A DNA stretch of 64,000 nucleotides from Sedimentibacter sp. (GCA_018436705.1 JAHDLA010000016.1:62001-126000), one strand, 5' to 3'. Numbered from the stretch's first letter, positions 51,526-62,401 are shown. The notes: generated from the letters alone by a model not told the origin. Program-made: numbers and translations.

Positions 51526-53853
51526 ATGAGAAAATTTTTATTGATAGCAACAATTTTAATAATTGCTCTCTCCTCACTGACAACTGTCTATGGACAAAAT
51601 TTTTCTGATGTAAGCAGCGATCTGCAGGAAGCAGTGACTCTTCTATCAGGTTATGGCATAATTCATGGATATCCGGATGGTCAATTTAAACCGGATAGAG
51701 ATGTAACACGTGCAGAGATGGCTAAGATAGTGACGGTGGCAGCCGGATACTTTGAATATTCGAAAAATATGACCTCTGTATATGAAGATATGCATGGACA
51801 TTGGGCAGAAAGTTATGTAGAACTTGCAAATGTACTTAACATAGTAAAAGGAATTTCACCCACTACATATGGACCGGATAATAAAATTAAATTTTCGGAA
51901 GCTTATACTATGATAATAAGACTCCTTGGATACAGCGACGAATCTTTAGAAGGGCTTTGGCCCTCTAATTATTATAAAAAGGCTGTAGAACTTAACTTGT
52001 TTCAAAACATTGATACTAATAAAGTATATGCCTCCAGAAGAGACATTACTCTTATGATTTACAACGCACTGGAGTGCGATTTGGTTAAAACAAAAGATAA
52101 TAATACTGTATATTCCACGGGGAAAAAATTAATTTCTAATATAGGAAAAGAAGAAACAAAGGAAATATCTATAAATGATCTTAAGATAGAAAATTTTGAT
52201 TATACTGATTACCTTTTTAACAAGTGGGATGTACATTATGATATTGACGGCAATACAATTCATTTAACAAATCCTAGGTATAATGAATTTTCCGGCTCTG
52301 TAACAAGTTTGCTGACAAACAGAGTTATATTTGTTACTGATGACTTTGGAAATGTCAGGGCTTTCCAGCTTCCAGACATACCTATAGTAATAAACGGCGC
52401 AAAAAGTAGCTTTAGCAATTTAGGCGACAGCCGAATAAAAGTAATATATAAGGATGACTCCTTTAACGGTGATGTTATTGGAATAATCGCCTACAAGGAA
52501 ACAGATGTGGCAGTAATTGATAGAAGCAGCCTTTATAAGGAAGGCAGTAAGTCTTTTGCAGGTAAAAATCTTCCTCTGAAAAGCAACGGTGAAATCAATT
52601 ACAGCAAGCTGCACATTTCAGGAGATGCATCAACCTTAGAAGAAATTAAAGCTAATGATGTAGTATATTTTTATGAAGCAAAAGATACATACAGGGGAGA
52701 TTCCCTTACAATAAATGTTTTGAGAAAACAAACAGAAGGTGTGGTAACGGGAATTCAAACTGTAGACAACAGCACATTTTACACTGTCAACAACATAAGT
52801 TATAAAACAGGAGAAAACTTTATATTCACAGAACAGGTTTCCGTTAACGATAATGTTGAATTACTTTTGGATAAAAACAATAATATAGTTAAAATTAATA
52901 TACTTAGCTATGGAAAATATCCTACTACTTTTGGCATAGTTCTGTCCTCTTCAGATAGCAAAAACGGAAATGCATCGGTGAAAATACTAGACGAATTCGG
53001 GAGTTCAAAAACATATTCTCTCGCTGATAATTCAAGCGTAGTCACCATTGTTGAAGATGAGAATAATTTAATCAAAAAAACATATCTAAAAAAGAATGAT
53101 ATTGTTAAATTTGATCCTGTGTCAAACGAAACCCTGAAAATTATAAATTATGTTTCATCACCCACATATATTGCCAACAATTACACATCCGGCACACAAA
53201 CTTTATCAAACGGGTATTGGATTTCGTCTGACTCATTTATAGTATACGAAACGAACGGCAAATATCAATTGCTTGAACCATACCAACTCGATACTTATCT
53301 TGTAGGAAAAGCAGTTGTTGGATATAACGGACATATTGACGTATTATATTTAAGCAAAGGTATTAAAACCGAAAGTGAAATAACCGTTACTCCGGAAGTT
53401 CCTCAGACATTTAACGGTACAATTTACGGCATTATTAAAGGTGTCACAAAAATTGATGATGCTACAAGCCATGTACAGTTCTTTAACAACAGCAATGTAT
53501 TTTCAGTCTCAAACACATCAACCGCAGGCAAAAAAACGTCACTGGTTTTAAATTCATATGTAAGAGCTGAAATAACAAATGGAACTATTACAAGCATTGA
53601 GAAAGTAGCTTCAGAAACCGACAGAGTTAAAATCACACAAATTTATTCAAATCAATTCCTGATAGATGGTATTACGTATATGGAATATTCTCCGAATTTG
53701 TCCGTATATATATGCTCAACAGACAAATCAGGAAATATCACGAACGTCAAGACAGAATCAAAAGAAAATATAAAATCCGGTTCAACCGCACAGCTGTATG
53801 ATTTATATGGCAGCTTTGACGGGATAATCGATGTTGTGCTTATATTTAATTAA
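51526..53853 (+). CDS. S-layer homology (SLH) domain protein
   Basis: A 775-residue secreted protein. The signal peptide spans residues 1-24 (SLTTVYG then QNFSDV). Two clear SLH repeats (about 24-75 and 82-140) and a third weaker one (to about 190) would bind pyruvylated cell-wall polymer; HGYPDGQFKPDRDVTRAEMA is the first repeat core. The rest (190-775) is beta-rich with repeated short strands and no known enzyme motif. A surface-anchored structural or binding protein. Confidence 0.88.
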   Translation: MRKFLLIATILIIALSSLTTVYGQNFSDVSSDLQEAVTLLSGYGIIHGYPDGQFKPDRDVTRAEMAKIVTVAAGYFEYSKNMTSVYEDMHGHWAESYVELANVLNIVKGISPTTYGPDNKIKFSEAYTMIIRLLGYSDESLEGLWPSNYYKKAVELNLFQNIDTNKVYASRRDITLMIYNALECDLVKTKDNNTVYSTGKKLISNIGKEETKEISINDLKIENFDYTDYLFNKWDVHYDIDGNTIHLTNPRYNEFSGSVTSLLTNRVIFVTDDFGNVRAFQLPDIPIVINGAKSSFSNLGDSRIKVIYKDDSFNGDVIGIIAYKETDVAVIDRSSLYKEGSKSFAGKNLPLKSNGEINYSKLHISGDASTLEEIKANDVVYFYEAKDTYRGDSLTINVLRKQTEGVVTGIQTVDNSTFYTVNNISYKTGENFIFTEQVSVNDNVELLLDKNNNIVKINILSYGKYPTTFGIVLSSSDSKNGNASVKILDEFGSSKTYSLADNSSVVTIVEDENNLIKKTYLKKNDIVKFDPVSNETLKIINYVSSPTYIANNYTSGTQTLSNGYWISSDSFIVYETNGKYQLLEPYQLDTYLVGKAVVGYNGHIDVLYLSKGIKTESEITVTPEVPQTFNGTIYGIIKGVTKIDDATSHVQFFNNSNVFSVSNTSTAGKKTSLVLNSYVRAEITNGTITSIEKVASETDRVKITQIYSNQFLIDGITYMEYSPNLSVYICSTDKSGNITNVKTESKENIKSGSTAQLYDLYGSFDGIIDVVLIFN

Positions 53854-53854
53854 A

Positions 53855-53890
53855 CTAAAGGTGCGGACTTAATTAAGCCCGCACCTTTAG
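53855..53890. terminator. Bidirectional terminator between convergent genes
   Basis: A perfect 12-bp stem CTAAAGGTGCGG / CCGCACCTTTAG enclosing a palindromic CTTAATTAAG. Serves the SLH gene and the convergent ABC-F gene. Confidence 0.75.
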
Positions 53891-53914
53891 TGTCTTAAAT
53901 TTAATTCATGAAAG

Positions 53915-55471
53915 CTAAATTATTTTAGTCGTAAAATCTTCTATATTCCACACATCCGTAACAAAGCTCTCATAAAAGTACGGCTCATGGCTTACAAGCA
54001 ATAACGTTCCCCTGAATTCGGACAATGCCTTTTCCAATTCATCCTTCGCTTCTGTATCTAAATGATTTGTTGGCTCGTCTAAAACAAGGAAGTTCAATTC
54101 CTTCAATAATATTTTACACAATCTTACTTTTGCATTTTCGCCGCCTGAAAGCACCTTCATCATACTTGTTATATTTTCAGTTGTCAGTCCGCATCTTGCC
54201 AGTTCCAGCCTAACCTCATGGTTTGTAAGAGATGGATATTCGCTCCACACTTCATCCAGTGCAGTATTAGTGTTATTTTTAGAATCTTCCTGCTCGAAAT
54301 AACCGTATGCCACATTTTCACCAAAAGATACGTCGCCGCTTACAGGAGGAATTATTCCCAGCATTGTTTTTAAAAGAGTTGATTTACCAAGGCCGTTTAC
54401 CCCTGTAAGAGCAATTTTTTTATTTCTTTCTACCTTGAAGCTCATGGGATTAGTCAAAGGTTGATTGTACCCAATAACAAGTTCCTCTGCTTCTATAAGA
54501 AACCGGCTTGGTGCCTTCGTTTCTTTAAATCTAAATGAGGGTTTGGGTTTGTCTCTGGGCCTTTCCAATACATCCATTTTCTCCAGCTGCTTCATACGGC
54601 TGTTTGCCATGCCTCTGGTAGCAACTCTGGCCTTATTTCTTGCTATAAAATCCTCTAATCTTTCTATTTCTTTCTGCTGTTTTTCATATTCCCGTTCTTC
54701 TTTTTGCTTGTTCAGCTGATAAATCCTCTTAAATTCCTCATAATTTCCAACATATCTTGTTAAACTGCAATTTTCAACATGGTAGATAATATTGCAGACA
54801 TTGTTGATGAAAGGTATGTCGTGGGAAATAAGAATAAATGCATTTTCATAGTTTTGAAGATAGTTTGTAAGCCACCTTATATGATTTTCATCTAAGTAAT
54901 TTGTAGGCTCATCCAATAGCAGTATTATAGGATTTTGGAGCAAAAGTTTTGTAATCAGCACTTTTGTCCTTTGCCCTCCGCTCAGTTCATCAACAGTCTT
55001 ATCAAGACCGATATCTGTAAGCCCCAAGCCATTCGCAACTTCTTCTATTTTTGAATCAATAATGTAAAACCCGCTGCTGTCAAGTATTGTTTGAATATCT
55101 GCAGCATCCTCCATCATCTTGCTGACTTCGTCATCATCTGAGGATGCCATATCCTCATAAAGCTTCATCATTTCCTGCTCCATTTTAAACAAATCGTCAA
55201 AAGCAAGACGAAGATTTTCTCTTATTGTTGTTCCGGGCTTTAAAGCAGAATGCTGATCGAGATAGCCTACCGTCACTCTTTTTGACCACTCAACACTTCC
55301 CTCGTCAGGCATCAGTCTACCTGTAATAATATTTAAAAATGTTGACTTTCCCTCTCCGTTGGCTCCTATAAGAGCAACATGCTCACCTTTTAGAAGTCTA
55401 AACGACACATTTTCCAATATTGCACGTGCCCCAAATCCGTGAGTTACATTTTTTACGTCTAAAACACTCAT
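53915..55471 (-). CDS. ABC-F family ATPase
   Basis: A 518-residue protein with two ABC domains and no membrane segments. Walker A motifs GANGEGKS and GVNGLGKS; signatures LSGGQRTKV and LSGGENAKV; Walker B LLLLDEPTNYLDE and FLVLDEPTNHLDT. The linker (about 245-310, EREYEKQQKEIERLEDFIAR) is the ribosome-facing P-site motif region. Resembles the YkpA/YbiT group of translation factors rather than the long-linker resistance types. Confidence 0.92.
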   Translation of the reverse strand: MSVLDVKNVTHGFGARAILENVSFRLLKGEHVALIGANGEGKSTFLNIITGRLMPDEGSVEWSKRVTVGYLDQHSALKPGTTIRENLRLAFDDLFKMEQEMMKLYEDMASSDDDEVSKMMEDAADIQTILDSSGFYIIDSKIEEVANGLGLTDIGLDKTVDELSGGQRTKVLITKLLLQNPIILLLDEPTNYLDENHIRWLTNYLQNYENAFILISHDIPFINNVCNIIYHVENCSLTRYVGNYEEFKRIYQLNKQKEEREYEKQQKEIERLEDFIARNKARVATRGMANSRMKQLEKMDVLERPRDKPKPSFRFKETKAPSRFLIEAEELVIGYNQPLTNPMSFKVERNKKIALTGVNGLGKSTLLKTMLGIIPPVSGDVSFGENVAYGYFEQEDSKNNTNTALDEVWSEYPSLTNHEVRLELARCGLTTENITSMMKVLSGGENAKVRLCKILLKELNFLVLDEPTNHLDTEAKDELEKALSEFRGTLLLVSHEPYFYESFVTDVWNIEDFTTKII

Positions 55472-55648
55472 ATATTCTCCTCATAAATAATACAAAATTT
55501 ATTTCAATTTAACTAACTATAATTATCTAATACCGTCATATAATTATCCCTTATCCATTGCCTTATGTAATAATAATAAATATTGTATTCATTGTAAACA
55601 CATTTTTTAATTTCAACAAATTTCACACTCAATTTTTTTTACATTTAA

Positions 55649-55677
55649 TTGATTTAATTAAATGGGTTTGATATAAT
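55649..55677 (+). promoter_or_regulatory. Promoter of alr-glyA
   Basis: TTGATT-17-TATAAT, 38 nt upstream of the alr start. Confidence 0.75.
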
Positions 55678-55714
55678 TGAACTGTAAGTAAATTTTAGGA
55701 GGAAATATTAAAAA

Positions 55715-56842
55715 ATGAACGAAAAGTTAAGACCTGCCTGGGTCGAAATCAACAGAAAGAAAGCGATTCACAACTTTTTAGAAGTAAGAAAGGCTGTTGG
55801 TCCGGATGTCAAAATCTGTGCCGTAGTTAAAGCTGATAGCTATGGCATGGGAGCAGTGGAACTTTCTAAAATGTATTTAGAAAACGGTGTCGACATGTTT
55901 GCCGTTGCAGTAATTTCCGAAGCTTTAGAACTCAGAGAAGAAATAAAAAACAAAGATATTTTGATTCTGGGCTATACTCCTGAAGAATTTTACGATGATG
56001 CAATAAATAATGACATAACATTGGCAATGTATAATTTTGAACTTGCAGAAAGATTAAACTCTGTTGCCAAAAAATTAAATAAAAAAGCAAAAATACATAT
56101 AAAAGTTGAAACCGGAATGAATAGGCTTGGATTCCTGCCAACAGAAGAAAATGCTGATAAAGTAGCAGCTATTTCTAAAATGGAAAATATAAGCATCGAA
56201 GGCGCGTTCTCTCACCAAGCGAAGGCAGATGAAAAAGATAAAACCACAGCTCACAAGCAAGCTGCCCGATTTGTTTCTTTCATGAATATGCTGGAAAAAA
56301 GAAATGTTTCTATTCCGATTAAACATATTGCAAACAGTGCAACAATAATAGATATGCCTGAGTATTATTTTGACATGGTAAGGCCAGGAATCATACTTCC
56401 AGGATTCTATCCGTCAGATGAAGTAAATATGGAAAAACTGAAATTCGAAATATGTGTAACTTTAAAAGCAAAAGTAGCAAATGTAAAAACAATAGAAGCA
56501 GGAGAAGGCGTAGGCTATGGACATCTGTTCCATGCTGAAAAATCTACTGTTGTTGGAACTATTCCCTTAGGATATGCAGACGGATATTCCAGATTGTTAT
56601 CAAATAAAGGCTACATTGTTATAAAAGGCGTTAAATGCCCAATATTAGGGAAGGTATGCATGGATCAGTTTATGGTTGATTTGTCAGAGGTTAAAAATCC
56701 TCAAATCGGAGATGAAGCTATCATCTACGGTGACGGAACCGACGGTGCAATGACTGCCGAGGACGTAGCAAATATGAGAGGCACTATCTCATATGAGGTT
56801 CTCACTAATCTAGGCAAAAGACTTCCAAGAAAATACGTTTAG
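55715..56842 (+). CDS. alr: Alanine racemase
   Basis: A 375-residue PLP enzyme of fold III interconverting L- and D-alanine for cell wall synthesis. PLP Lys lies in CAVVKADSYGMG (about 39); HIKVETGMNRLGF and the second catalytic Tyr region GYGHLFHAEKSTVV are present; C-terminal GKVCMDQFMVDLS. AGGAGG precedes the ATG. Co-transcribed with glyA, so a related amino acid (serine) racemase role is possible. Confidence 0.93.
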   Translation: MNEKLRPAWVEINRKKAIHNFLEVRKAVGPDVKICAVVKADSYGMGAVELSKMYLENGVDMFAVAVISEALELREEIKNKDILILGYTPEEFYDDAINNDITLAMYNFELAERLNSVAKKLNKKAKIHIKVETGMNRLGFLPTEENADKVAAISKMENISIEGAFSHQAKADEKDKTTAHKQAARFVSFMNMLEKRNVSIPIKHIANSATIIDMPEYYFDMVRPGIILPGFYPSDEVNMEKLKFEICVTLKAKVANVKTIEAGEGVGYGHLFHAEKSTVVGTIPLGYADGYSRLLSNKGYIVIKGVKCPILGKVCMDQFMVDLSEVKNPQIGDEAIIYGDGTDGAMTAEDVANMRGTISYEVLTNLGKRLPRKYV

Positions 56843-56851
56843 GAGATAATT

Positions 56852-58075
56852 ATGAATTTTGATTTAGTCAAACAAAATGATATTGAACTCTATGAAGCAA
56901 TGATGGAGGAAAAAAACAGACAAAATATAAACATCGAGCTTATAGCCTCTGAAAATTTTGTTTCAGAAGCAGTACTTGAAGCAATGGGAAGCCACTTGAC
57001 AAATAAATATGCCGAAGGATACCCCGCAAAAAGATACTACGGTGGATGCGAATTTGTTGATAAGGTTGAAAATCTTGCCAGAGAAAGAGCCAAAGAAATT
57101 TTTGGAGCAGACCATGCTAATGTACAGCCCCATTCAGGCTCAAATGCAAACTTTGGTGTTTACTTCTCAGTCCTGAAACCTGGAGACAAAATACTGGGAA
57201 TGGACCTTTCACAAGGCGGCCATTTAACACACGGAAGCCCTGTAAATATGTCCGGATCATACTTTAATGTTGTTTTCTACGGAGTAAAAAAGGATACTGA
57301 AACTATTGACTATGATGAAGTAAGAGAAATCGCAAAACGTGAAAAGCCAAAATTAATCGTTGCAGGAGCAAGTGCATATTCACGATTTATAGATTTTAAA
57401 GCATTCAGAGAAATTGCTGATGAAGTTGGAGCATACTTTATGGTTGACATGGCACACATAGCAGGTCTTGTGGCCGCAAAACTTCATCCAAACCCGGTTG
57501 AATATGCTGATTTTGTAACTACAACTACTCATAAAACTCTGAGAGGCCCAAGGGGCGGCATGATACTTTGCAAAAAAGAATTTGCTCAAAAAATTGACAA
57601 AGCCATATTCCCAGGAATACAGGGAGGCCCTTTGATGCATGTGATAGCTGCAAAAGCAACATGCTTCAAGGAAGCCATGGAGGATAGCTTTAAAACTTAT
57701 CAGCAGCAGGTTTTGGCAAATGCAAAGGCTTTGTCACAAGAACTTTCAAACAGAGGATTCAGAATAGTATCAGGCGGTACCGATAATCATTTGATGCTTG
57801 TTGATTTAAGAAATAAAAATCTTACAGGCAAGGAAGCAGAAAAAATGCTTGATGAAATCCATATTACAACAAACAAAAACACTATTCCATATGACCCTCA
57901 AAGCCCATTTGTTACAAGCGGACTAAGAATAGGAACCCCTGCTGTTACAACACGAGGAATGAAAGAACCTGAAATGGTCGAGCTCGCTGCAATAATTGAC
58001 GGTTTGCTGAGCAAAACTGAAAATGAAAAAGATTTAAGAAATAAAGTACTGGAACTAACATCAAAATTTAATTAA
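56852..58075 (+). CDS. glyA: Serine hydroxymethyltransferase
   Basis: A 407-residue PLP enzyme converting serine and tetrahydrofolate to glycine and methylene-THF. Signature [41 protein letters not shown] and the PLP Lys in [14 protein letters not shown] are intact. Begins 9 nt after alr. Followed by a terminator. Confidence 0.97.
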   Translation: MNFDLVKQNDIELYEAMMEEKNRQNINIELIASENFVSEAVLEAMGSHLTNKYAEGYPAKRYYGGCEFVDKVENLARERAKEIFGADHANVQPHSGSNANFGVYFSVLKPGDKILGMDLSQGGHLTHGSPVNMSGSYFNVVFYGVKKDTETIDYDEVREIAKREKPKLIVAGASAYSRFIDFKAFREIADEVGAYFMVDMAHIAGLVAAKLHPNPVEYADFVTTTTHKTLRGPRGGMILCKKEFAQKIDKAIFPGIQGGPLMHVIAAKATCFKEAMEDSFKTYQQQVLANAKALSQELSNRGFRIVSGGTDNHLMLVDLRNKNLTGKEAEKMLDEIHITTNKNTIPYDPQSPFVTSGLRIGTPAVTTRGMKEPEMVELAAIIDGLLSKTENEKDLRNKVLELTSKFN

Positions 58076-58086
58076 TAAGGTTATAA

Positions 58087-58128
58087 AAAAACAAGGTATT
58101 AATATAATATATTAAGCCTTGTTTTTTT
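58087..58128 (+). terminator. Terminator of alr-glyA
   Basis: ACAAGG / CCTTGT with an inner TTAATAT / ATATTAA stem, then TTTTTTT. Confidence 0.8.
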
Positions 58129-58238
58129 ATTTTATTTATTTTATTGCTCTAATAAAATTTCAGTTTAATATATATAAACAACAACAAATAATTGTGTGCG
58201 TTTCAAAGAATATTGTATTTATAACACGGAAATTTATC

Positions 58239-58267
58239 TTGCAATAATACTTGCTGAGTGTTATAAT
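58239..58267 (+). promoter_or_regulatory. Promoter of the liv operon
   Basis: TTGCAA-17-TATAAT, 36 nt before the livJ start. Confidence 0.75.
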
Positions 58268-58302
58268 CATAGAAATTTTATCAATAATTTGAGGAGAAGG
58301 TT

Positions 58303-59478
58303 ATGAAAAGAAAACTATCTTTATTGTTAAGTTTACTAATGATATTTTCAATGTTCACTGCATGTGCAAAAGACCAGGGGACAAGCACCGGTGCAGACTC
58401 AGACAGCGATGTGATAAAAATTGGTGTGTTTGAACCGCTGACAGGTGAAAACGGCGGCGGCGGACTTCAAGAGCTTGACGGAATAAAATATGCAAATAAA
58501 ATGTACCCCGAAGTCCTAGGCAAAAAAATTGAGCTGGTAATAGTTGATAATAAGAGTGATAAAGGTGAGGCAACTACAGCAGTTACAAGGCTTATCGAGA
58601 AGGAAAAGGTTGTCGCAATAATAGGCTCCTACGGTTCGGGAGTTTCAATTGCTGCCGGAGATATTATACAAAATGCCAAAATTCCTGCAATGGGAGCTTC
58701 TTGTACTAATCCTATGGTTACACAAGGAAATGAATATTACTTCAGAGCATGCTTCCTTGATCCGTTCCAAGGAAGGGTAATGGCAAACTATGCTTTAGAG
58801 CAAGGTGCAAAAACTGCAGCCGTTATTATGCAAAACGGTGACGACTATTCCATAGGTCTGGGCAATTTCTTTATTAATGCCTTTAAAGAATTGACGGGCG
58901 ATGAAAACAGTGTAGTAGATGTATCTGAATTCCAGGTAAACGACACTGATTTTAATGCAATTCTAACAAATATCAAAGCTAAAAATCCTGATGTTATATT
59001 TGCTCCAAGCTCGGCAACAACAGCTCCTCTGATTATTAAGCAGGCAAGAGCCCTAGGTATGAACAGCTTAATAATGGGCGGAGACACTTGGGAAAATCCT
59101 GCCGTTATAGATGTTGCCGGAGATGATGCAAAAGGTATCGTTCTTTCAACATTCTTTGACGAAAACGATCCCGCTACAGAAGAAGCAAAAGTATTTGTAG
59201 AAGGATACAAAAAAGAACTAGGCGATAAAGAGCCTATAATACCTGCAGTTGCAGCATTAGGATATGATGCATACCTTTTAGTAAGGGACGCTATTGAACG
59301 TTCAGGCTCAACTGACGGAGATGCTATTAAAGAAGCTATACAATCCACTAAGGACTTTGAAGGTGTTACTGGAGTTATTAACTTTACTGAAGAAGGAGAT
59401 GCCGATAAAAATATTGCTGTTATCAAAACAGTTGAAGACGGTAAATTTGTATACATCGATACAGTTGAAGTTAAATAA
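58303..59478 (+). CDS. livJ: Branched-chain amino acid ABC transporter binding lipoprotein
   Basis: A 391-residue type I periplasmic-binding-fold lipoprotein. Signal peptide with lipobox FTAC (about Cys21), then IKIGVFEPLTGENGGGG, GSYGSGVSIAAGDIIQNAKI and the ligand region of Leu/Ile/Val receptors. It would bind branched-chain or other neutral amino acids. Separated from livH by 177 nt containing a hairpin. Confidence 0.92.
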   Translation: MKRKLSLLLSLLMIFSMFTACAKDQGTSTGADSDSDVIKIGVFEPLTGENGGGGLQELDGIKYANKMYPEVLGKKIELVIVDNKSDKGEATTAVTRLIEKEKVVAIIGSYGSGVSIAAGDIIQNAKIPAMGASCTNPMVTQGNEYYFRACFLDPFQGRVMANYALEQGAKTAAVIMQNGDDYSIGLGNFFINAFKELTGDENSVVDVSEFQVNDTDFNAILTNIKAKNPDVIFAPSSATTAPLIIKQARALGMNSLIMGGDTWENPAVIDVAGDDAKGIVLSTFFDENDPATEEAKVFVEGYKKELGDKEPIIPAVAALGYDAYLLVRDAIERSGSTDGDAIKEAIQSTKDFEGVTGVINFTEEGDADKNIAVIKTVEDGKFVYIDTVEVK

Positions 59479-59599
59479 TCTGCCTTTATCATCAAGATAG
59501 CAGACTGATGAAAAATTATACTGCAACACCTAAGGGCAGAAAACCTCAACGTATTAAACATACGTCTGGATTAAGCTGACTAAACGGTAGCAGCAGACT

Positions 59600-59624
59600 A
59601 AGGCGAACATACCGTTCGCCTTTT
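59600..59624 (+). terminator. Intra-operon hairpin between livJ and livH
   Basis: Stem AAGGCGAAC / GTTCGCCTT with TTTTC after it. A leaky terminator here would give more binding protein than membrane subunits. Confidence 0.65.
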
Positions 59625-59655
59625 CTAGTTATTTAACTATTTTGGAGGAATAAAA

Positions 59656-60549
59656 ATGACTTTTGAAATATTTATGCAACAGCTGGCAAACGGAATATCC
59701 ATAGGAAGTCTTTACGCCCTCATAGCCATCGGCTACACAATGGTTTATGGAATATTAAGACTAATAAACTTCGCCCACGGTGATATTTTCATGATGGCAG
59801 CTTATTTTATGGTTTTCAGCATGGTAAACTTCGGACTGCCGTGGTATGTATCCATGATTTTGGTTGTTATAGCAACAATATTGCTGGGAGTATTAATTGA
59901 AAAAGCAGCGTACAAGCCTCTAAGAAGTGCTCCTCGTATGTCAATAATGATTTCCGCAATAGGAGTATCATTTCTATTGGAAAACCTTGCAACATATTTG
60001 TTTACCGGTGTACCTAAAGGGTTCCCGGATATACCAATTCTCACAAAAGCCATAAGTTTCGGAAATGTTTCTTTATCCGTTGTTACAGTTGTGACTCCCG
60101 TAATAACAATTGTTTTATTATATGTAGTACTTTTTATAACAAACAAAACAAAGATAGGCATGGCAATGAGAGCTGCCGCAAAAGATTTTGAAACTGCACG
60201 GCTTATGGGTATCAACATTAACAGAGTTATATCAACTACATTTGTAATAGGATCCGGCCTGGCAGCAATAGGTGCTGTATTATGGGGGTCAAAGTATCCT
60301 TCTGTATATCCTTTAGTAGGAGTAATGCCTGGCCTAAAGTGCTTTATAGCAGCAGTTCTTGGAGGAATAGGTAATACCACAGGAGCTGTTATTGGAGGTT
60401 TTATCTTGGGTATGGCAGAAATAATGCTGGTTTCTTTCCTTCCTTCATTAACAGGCTACAGAGATGCAATAGCTTTTATAATACTGATTATAGTGCTGCT
60501 GGTTAAACCAACCGGACTGCTTGGAGAGAAGGTGACTGATAAAGTATGA
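59656..60549 (+). CDS. livH: Branched-chain amino acid ABC permease LivH
   Basis: A 297-residue membrane protein with about eight helices: GSLYALIAIGYTMVYGILRLINFAHGDIFM is the LivH signature, and KDFETARLMGININRVISTTF is the ATPase-docking loop. Overlaps livM by 4 nt. Confidence 0.95.
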   Translation: MTFEIFMQQLANGISIGSLYALIAIGYTMVYGILRLINFAHGDIFMMAAYFMVFSMVNFGLPWYVSMILVVIATILLGVLIEKAAYKPLRSAPRMSIMISAIGVSFLLENLATYLFTGVPKGFPDIPILTKAISFGNVSLSVVTVVTPVITIVLLYVVLFITNKTKIGMAMRAAAKDFETARLMGININRVISTTFVIGSGLAAIGAVLWGSKYPSVYPLVGVMPGLKCFIAAVLGGIGNTTGAVIGGFILGMAEIMLVSFLPSLTGYRDAIAFIILIIVLLVKPTGLLGEKVTDKV

Positions 60550-61631
60550 TAAAGAACAATGAAAATCACAATTATAAAATATATCTAGTTGCATTTGCAA
60601 TATTTGCTTTTCTTATTACACTTTTAGATTTGAAGTATATCGGTGATGACTATGTAAGACGTGTATTGAATCTGGCTGCAATCTACACAATAGTAAGTGT
60701 TTCCATGAACCTTGTTAACGGATTTACCGGATTGTTTTCCCTCGGTCAAGCAGGCTTTATGGCTATAGGAGCTTATACCGTAGCAATTTTAACTGTTCCC
60801 ATTGATAAACGTGCTGCAATTTTTTATGTTATACCTCAAAACACATTCCTTGCCGGAATAGAGCTTCCATTTGTAGTGGCTCTTTTACTCGGAGGTCTGC
60901 TGGCAGCCTTAGTTGCAATACTAATAGGTATTCCGGTACTCCGATTAAAAAGCGATTACTTAGCCATAGCTACACTGGGTTTTTCGGAAATAATACGCAT
61001 TGTCTTTACTAATGCAAAAACAATTACAAACGGTGCACTGGGGATTAAGAGTATACCTGAAATGCCAACTATGTGGGTTTTTTTCGGGATAATGATATTA
61101 TCTGTAACTTTTATTGTACTGCTTATAAATTCAAGCTACGGGAGAGCCTTTAAGGCCATAAGAGAAGATGATATAGCAGCAGAGTCCATGGGTATAAATC
61201 TGTTTAAACACAAGGTAATGTCTTTTGCCATAGGTGCATTTTTTGCAGGAATAGGAGGAGGTCTCTTAGCTACTTTACTTGGTACTGTGGATCCTAAGCA
61301 GTTCTACTTTGTAGCGACCTACAACTTTCTGCTGATTATAGTCCTTGGCGGCATGGGCAGCATTTCCGGAACTGTTATAGCTTCCTTTATAGTTACCGTC
61401 GGACTTGAAGTCTTAAGGTTCTTTGATGACCCTCTTACTTTGTTTGGATATAATATTCCTATATTCAGAGCCGGATTTAGAATGGTAATTTTTTCTGCAT
61501 TACTTATGGTTTTGGTACTGTTCTTCAGAAATGGTATCATGGGACAAAAAGAATTATCCTGGGGCTTCATAAAAAATATATTTAGCAAAAAAAACCTCCA
61601 CAAAAAAGCTAAAAAAGGAGGTACCGCATAA
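60546..61631 (+). CDS. livM: Branched-chain amino acid ABC permease LivM
   Basis: A 361-residue membrane protein with about nine helices: FTGLFSLGQAGFMAIGAYTVAIL, and the docking loop REDDIAAESMGINLFKHKVM. The Lys-rich C-terminus is cytosolic. Overlaps livG by 1 nt. Confidence 0.95.
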   Translation: MIKNNENHNYKIYLVAFAIFAFLITLLDLKYIGDDYVRRVLNLAAIYTIVSVSMNLVNGFTGLFSLGQAGFMAIGAYTVAILTVPIDKRAAIFYVIPQNTFLAGIELPFVVALLLGGLLAALVAILIGIPVLRLKSDYLAIATLGFSEIIRIVFTNAKTITNGALGIKSIPEMPTMWVFFGIMILSVTFIVLLINSSYGRAFKAIREDDIAAESMGINLFKHKVMSFAIGAFFAGIGGGLLATLLGTVDPKQFYFVATYNFLLIIVLGGMGSISGTVIASFIVTVGLEVLRFFDDPLTLFGYNIPIFRAGFRMVIFSALLMVLVLFFRNGIMGQKELSWGFIKNIFSKKNLHKKAKKGGTA

Positions 61632-62401
61632 TGAGCGTTTTAAGCGTAAAAAATGCAGTGATGCAATTCGGTGGTGTTATCGCAGTTAACGACCTCAATA
61701 TAGATGTTAAAAAGGGCCACATAGAAGCCCTTATCGGACCAAATGGAGCCGGAAAAACGACAGCCTTCAATGTAATTACCGGTGTTTATACTCCCACAAA
61801 AGGAAATGTTTATTACAATAATGACAAAATAACCGGATTATCTCCCGATAAAATAACAAAGATGGGCATAGCAAGAACATTTCAGAATATACGCTTATTT
61901 AAAGAACTTACTGTTCTTGATAATATTTTGATTGCAAATCATCTTCATGTAAAAAGCAATTTTTTTTCATACGCTATGAGAATGCCTTGGTCAAGATTAG
62001 AAGAAAAAAACATGAAACAAAAATCAGAGATGCTTTTGGATAAGCTTGGGCTTCTAAAATTAAAAAATGAAACAGCAAGCTCACTTCCTTACGGCGAGCA
62101 GCGAAAATTGGAAATAGCCAGAGCATTGGCAACGGATGCAAAACTGCTGCTGCTTGATGAGCCGGCAGCAGGCATGAACCCCAGCGAAACCATGCAGCTT
62201 TCCAAATTTATTCATACTATAAGAGATGAATTCGAACTGACTATTTTTATGATTGAACACCATATGGATCTCGTTATGGAAATCTCAGATAAAATCTATG
62301 TACTTGACTTCGGCCAGCTTATTGCTCAAGGTACGGCAAATGAGGTTAAAAATAATCAAAGAGTTATAGAAGCTTACTTGGGGGTGGAAGAAGATGCTTG
62401 A
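61631..62401 (+). CDS. livG: Branched-chain amino acid ABC ATPase LivG
   Basis: A 256-residue ATPase: Walker A GPNGAGKT, family block GIARTFQNIRLFKELTVLDNI, a signature of the divergent form LPYGEQRKLEIARAL, and Walker B LLLLDEPAAGMNP. Overlaps livF by 8 nt. Confidence 0.95.
   Translation: MSVLSVKNAVMQFGGVIAVNDLNIDVKKGHIEALIGPNGAGKTTAFNVITGVYTPTKGNVYYNNDKITGLSPDKITKMGIARTFQNIRLFKELTVLDNILIANHLHVKSNFFSYAMRMPWSRLEEKNMKQKSEMLLDKLGLLKLKNETASSLPYGEQRKLEIARALATDAKLLLLDEPAAGMNPSETMQLSKFIHTIRDEFELTIFMIEHHMDLVMEISDKIYVLDFGQLIAQGTANEVKNNQRVIEAYLGVEEDA

Noticed and set aside
53915..55471. ABC-F antibiotic resistance protein
   Set aside because: Linker length and motifs resemble housekeeping YkpA/YbiT-type factors; it is outside the resistance island and has no leader attenuator.
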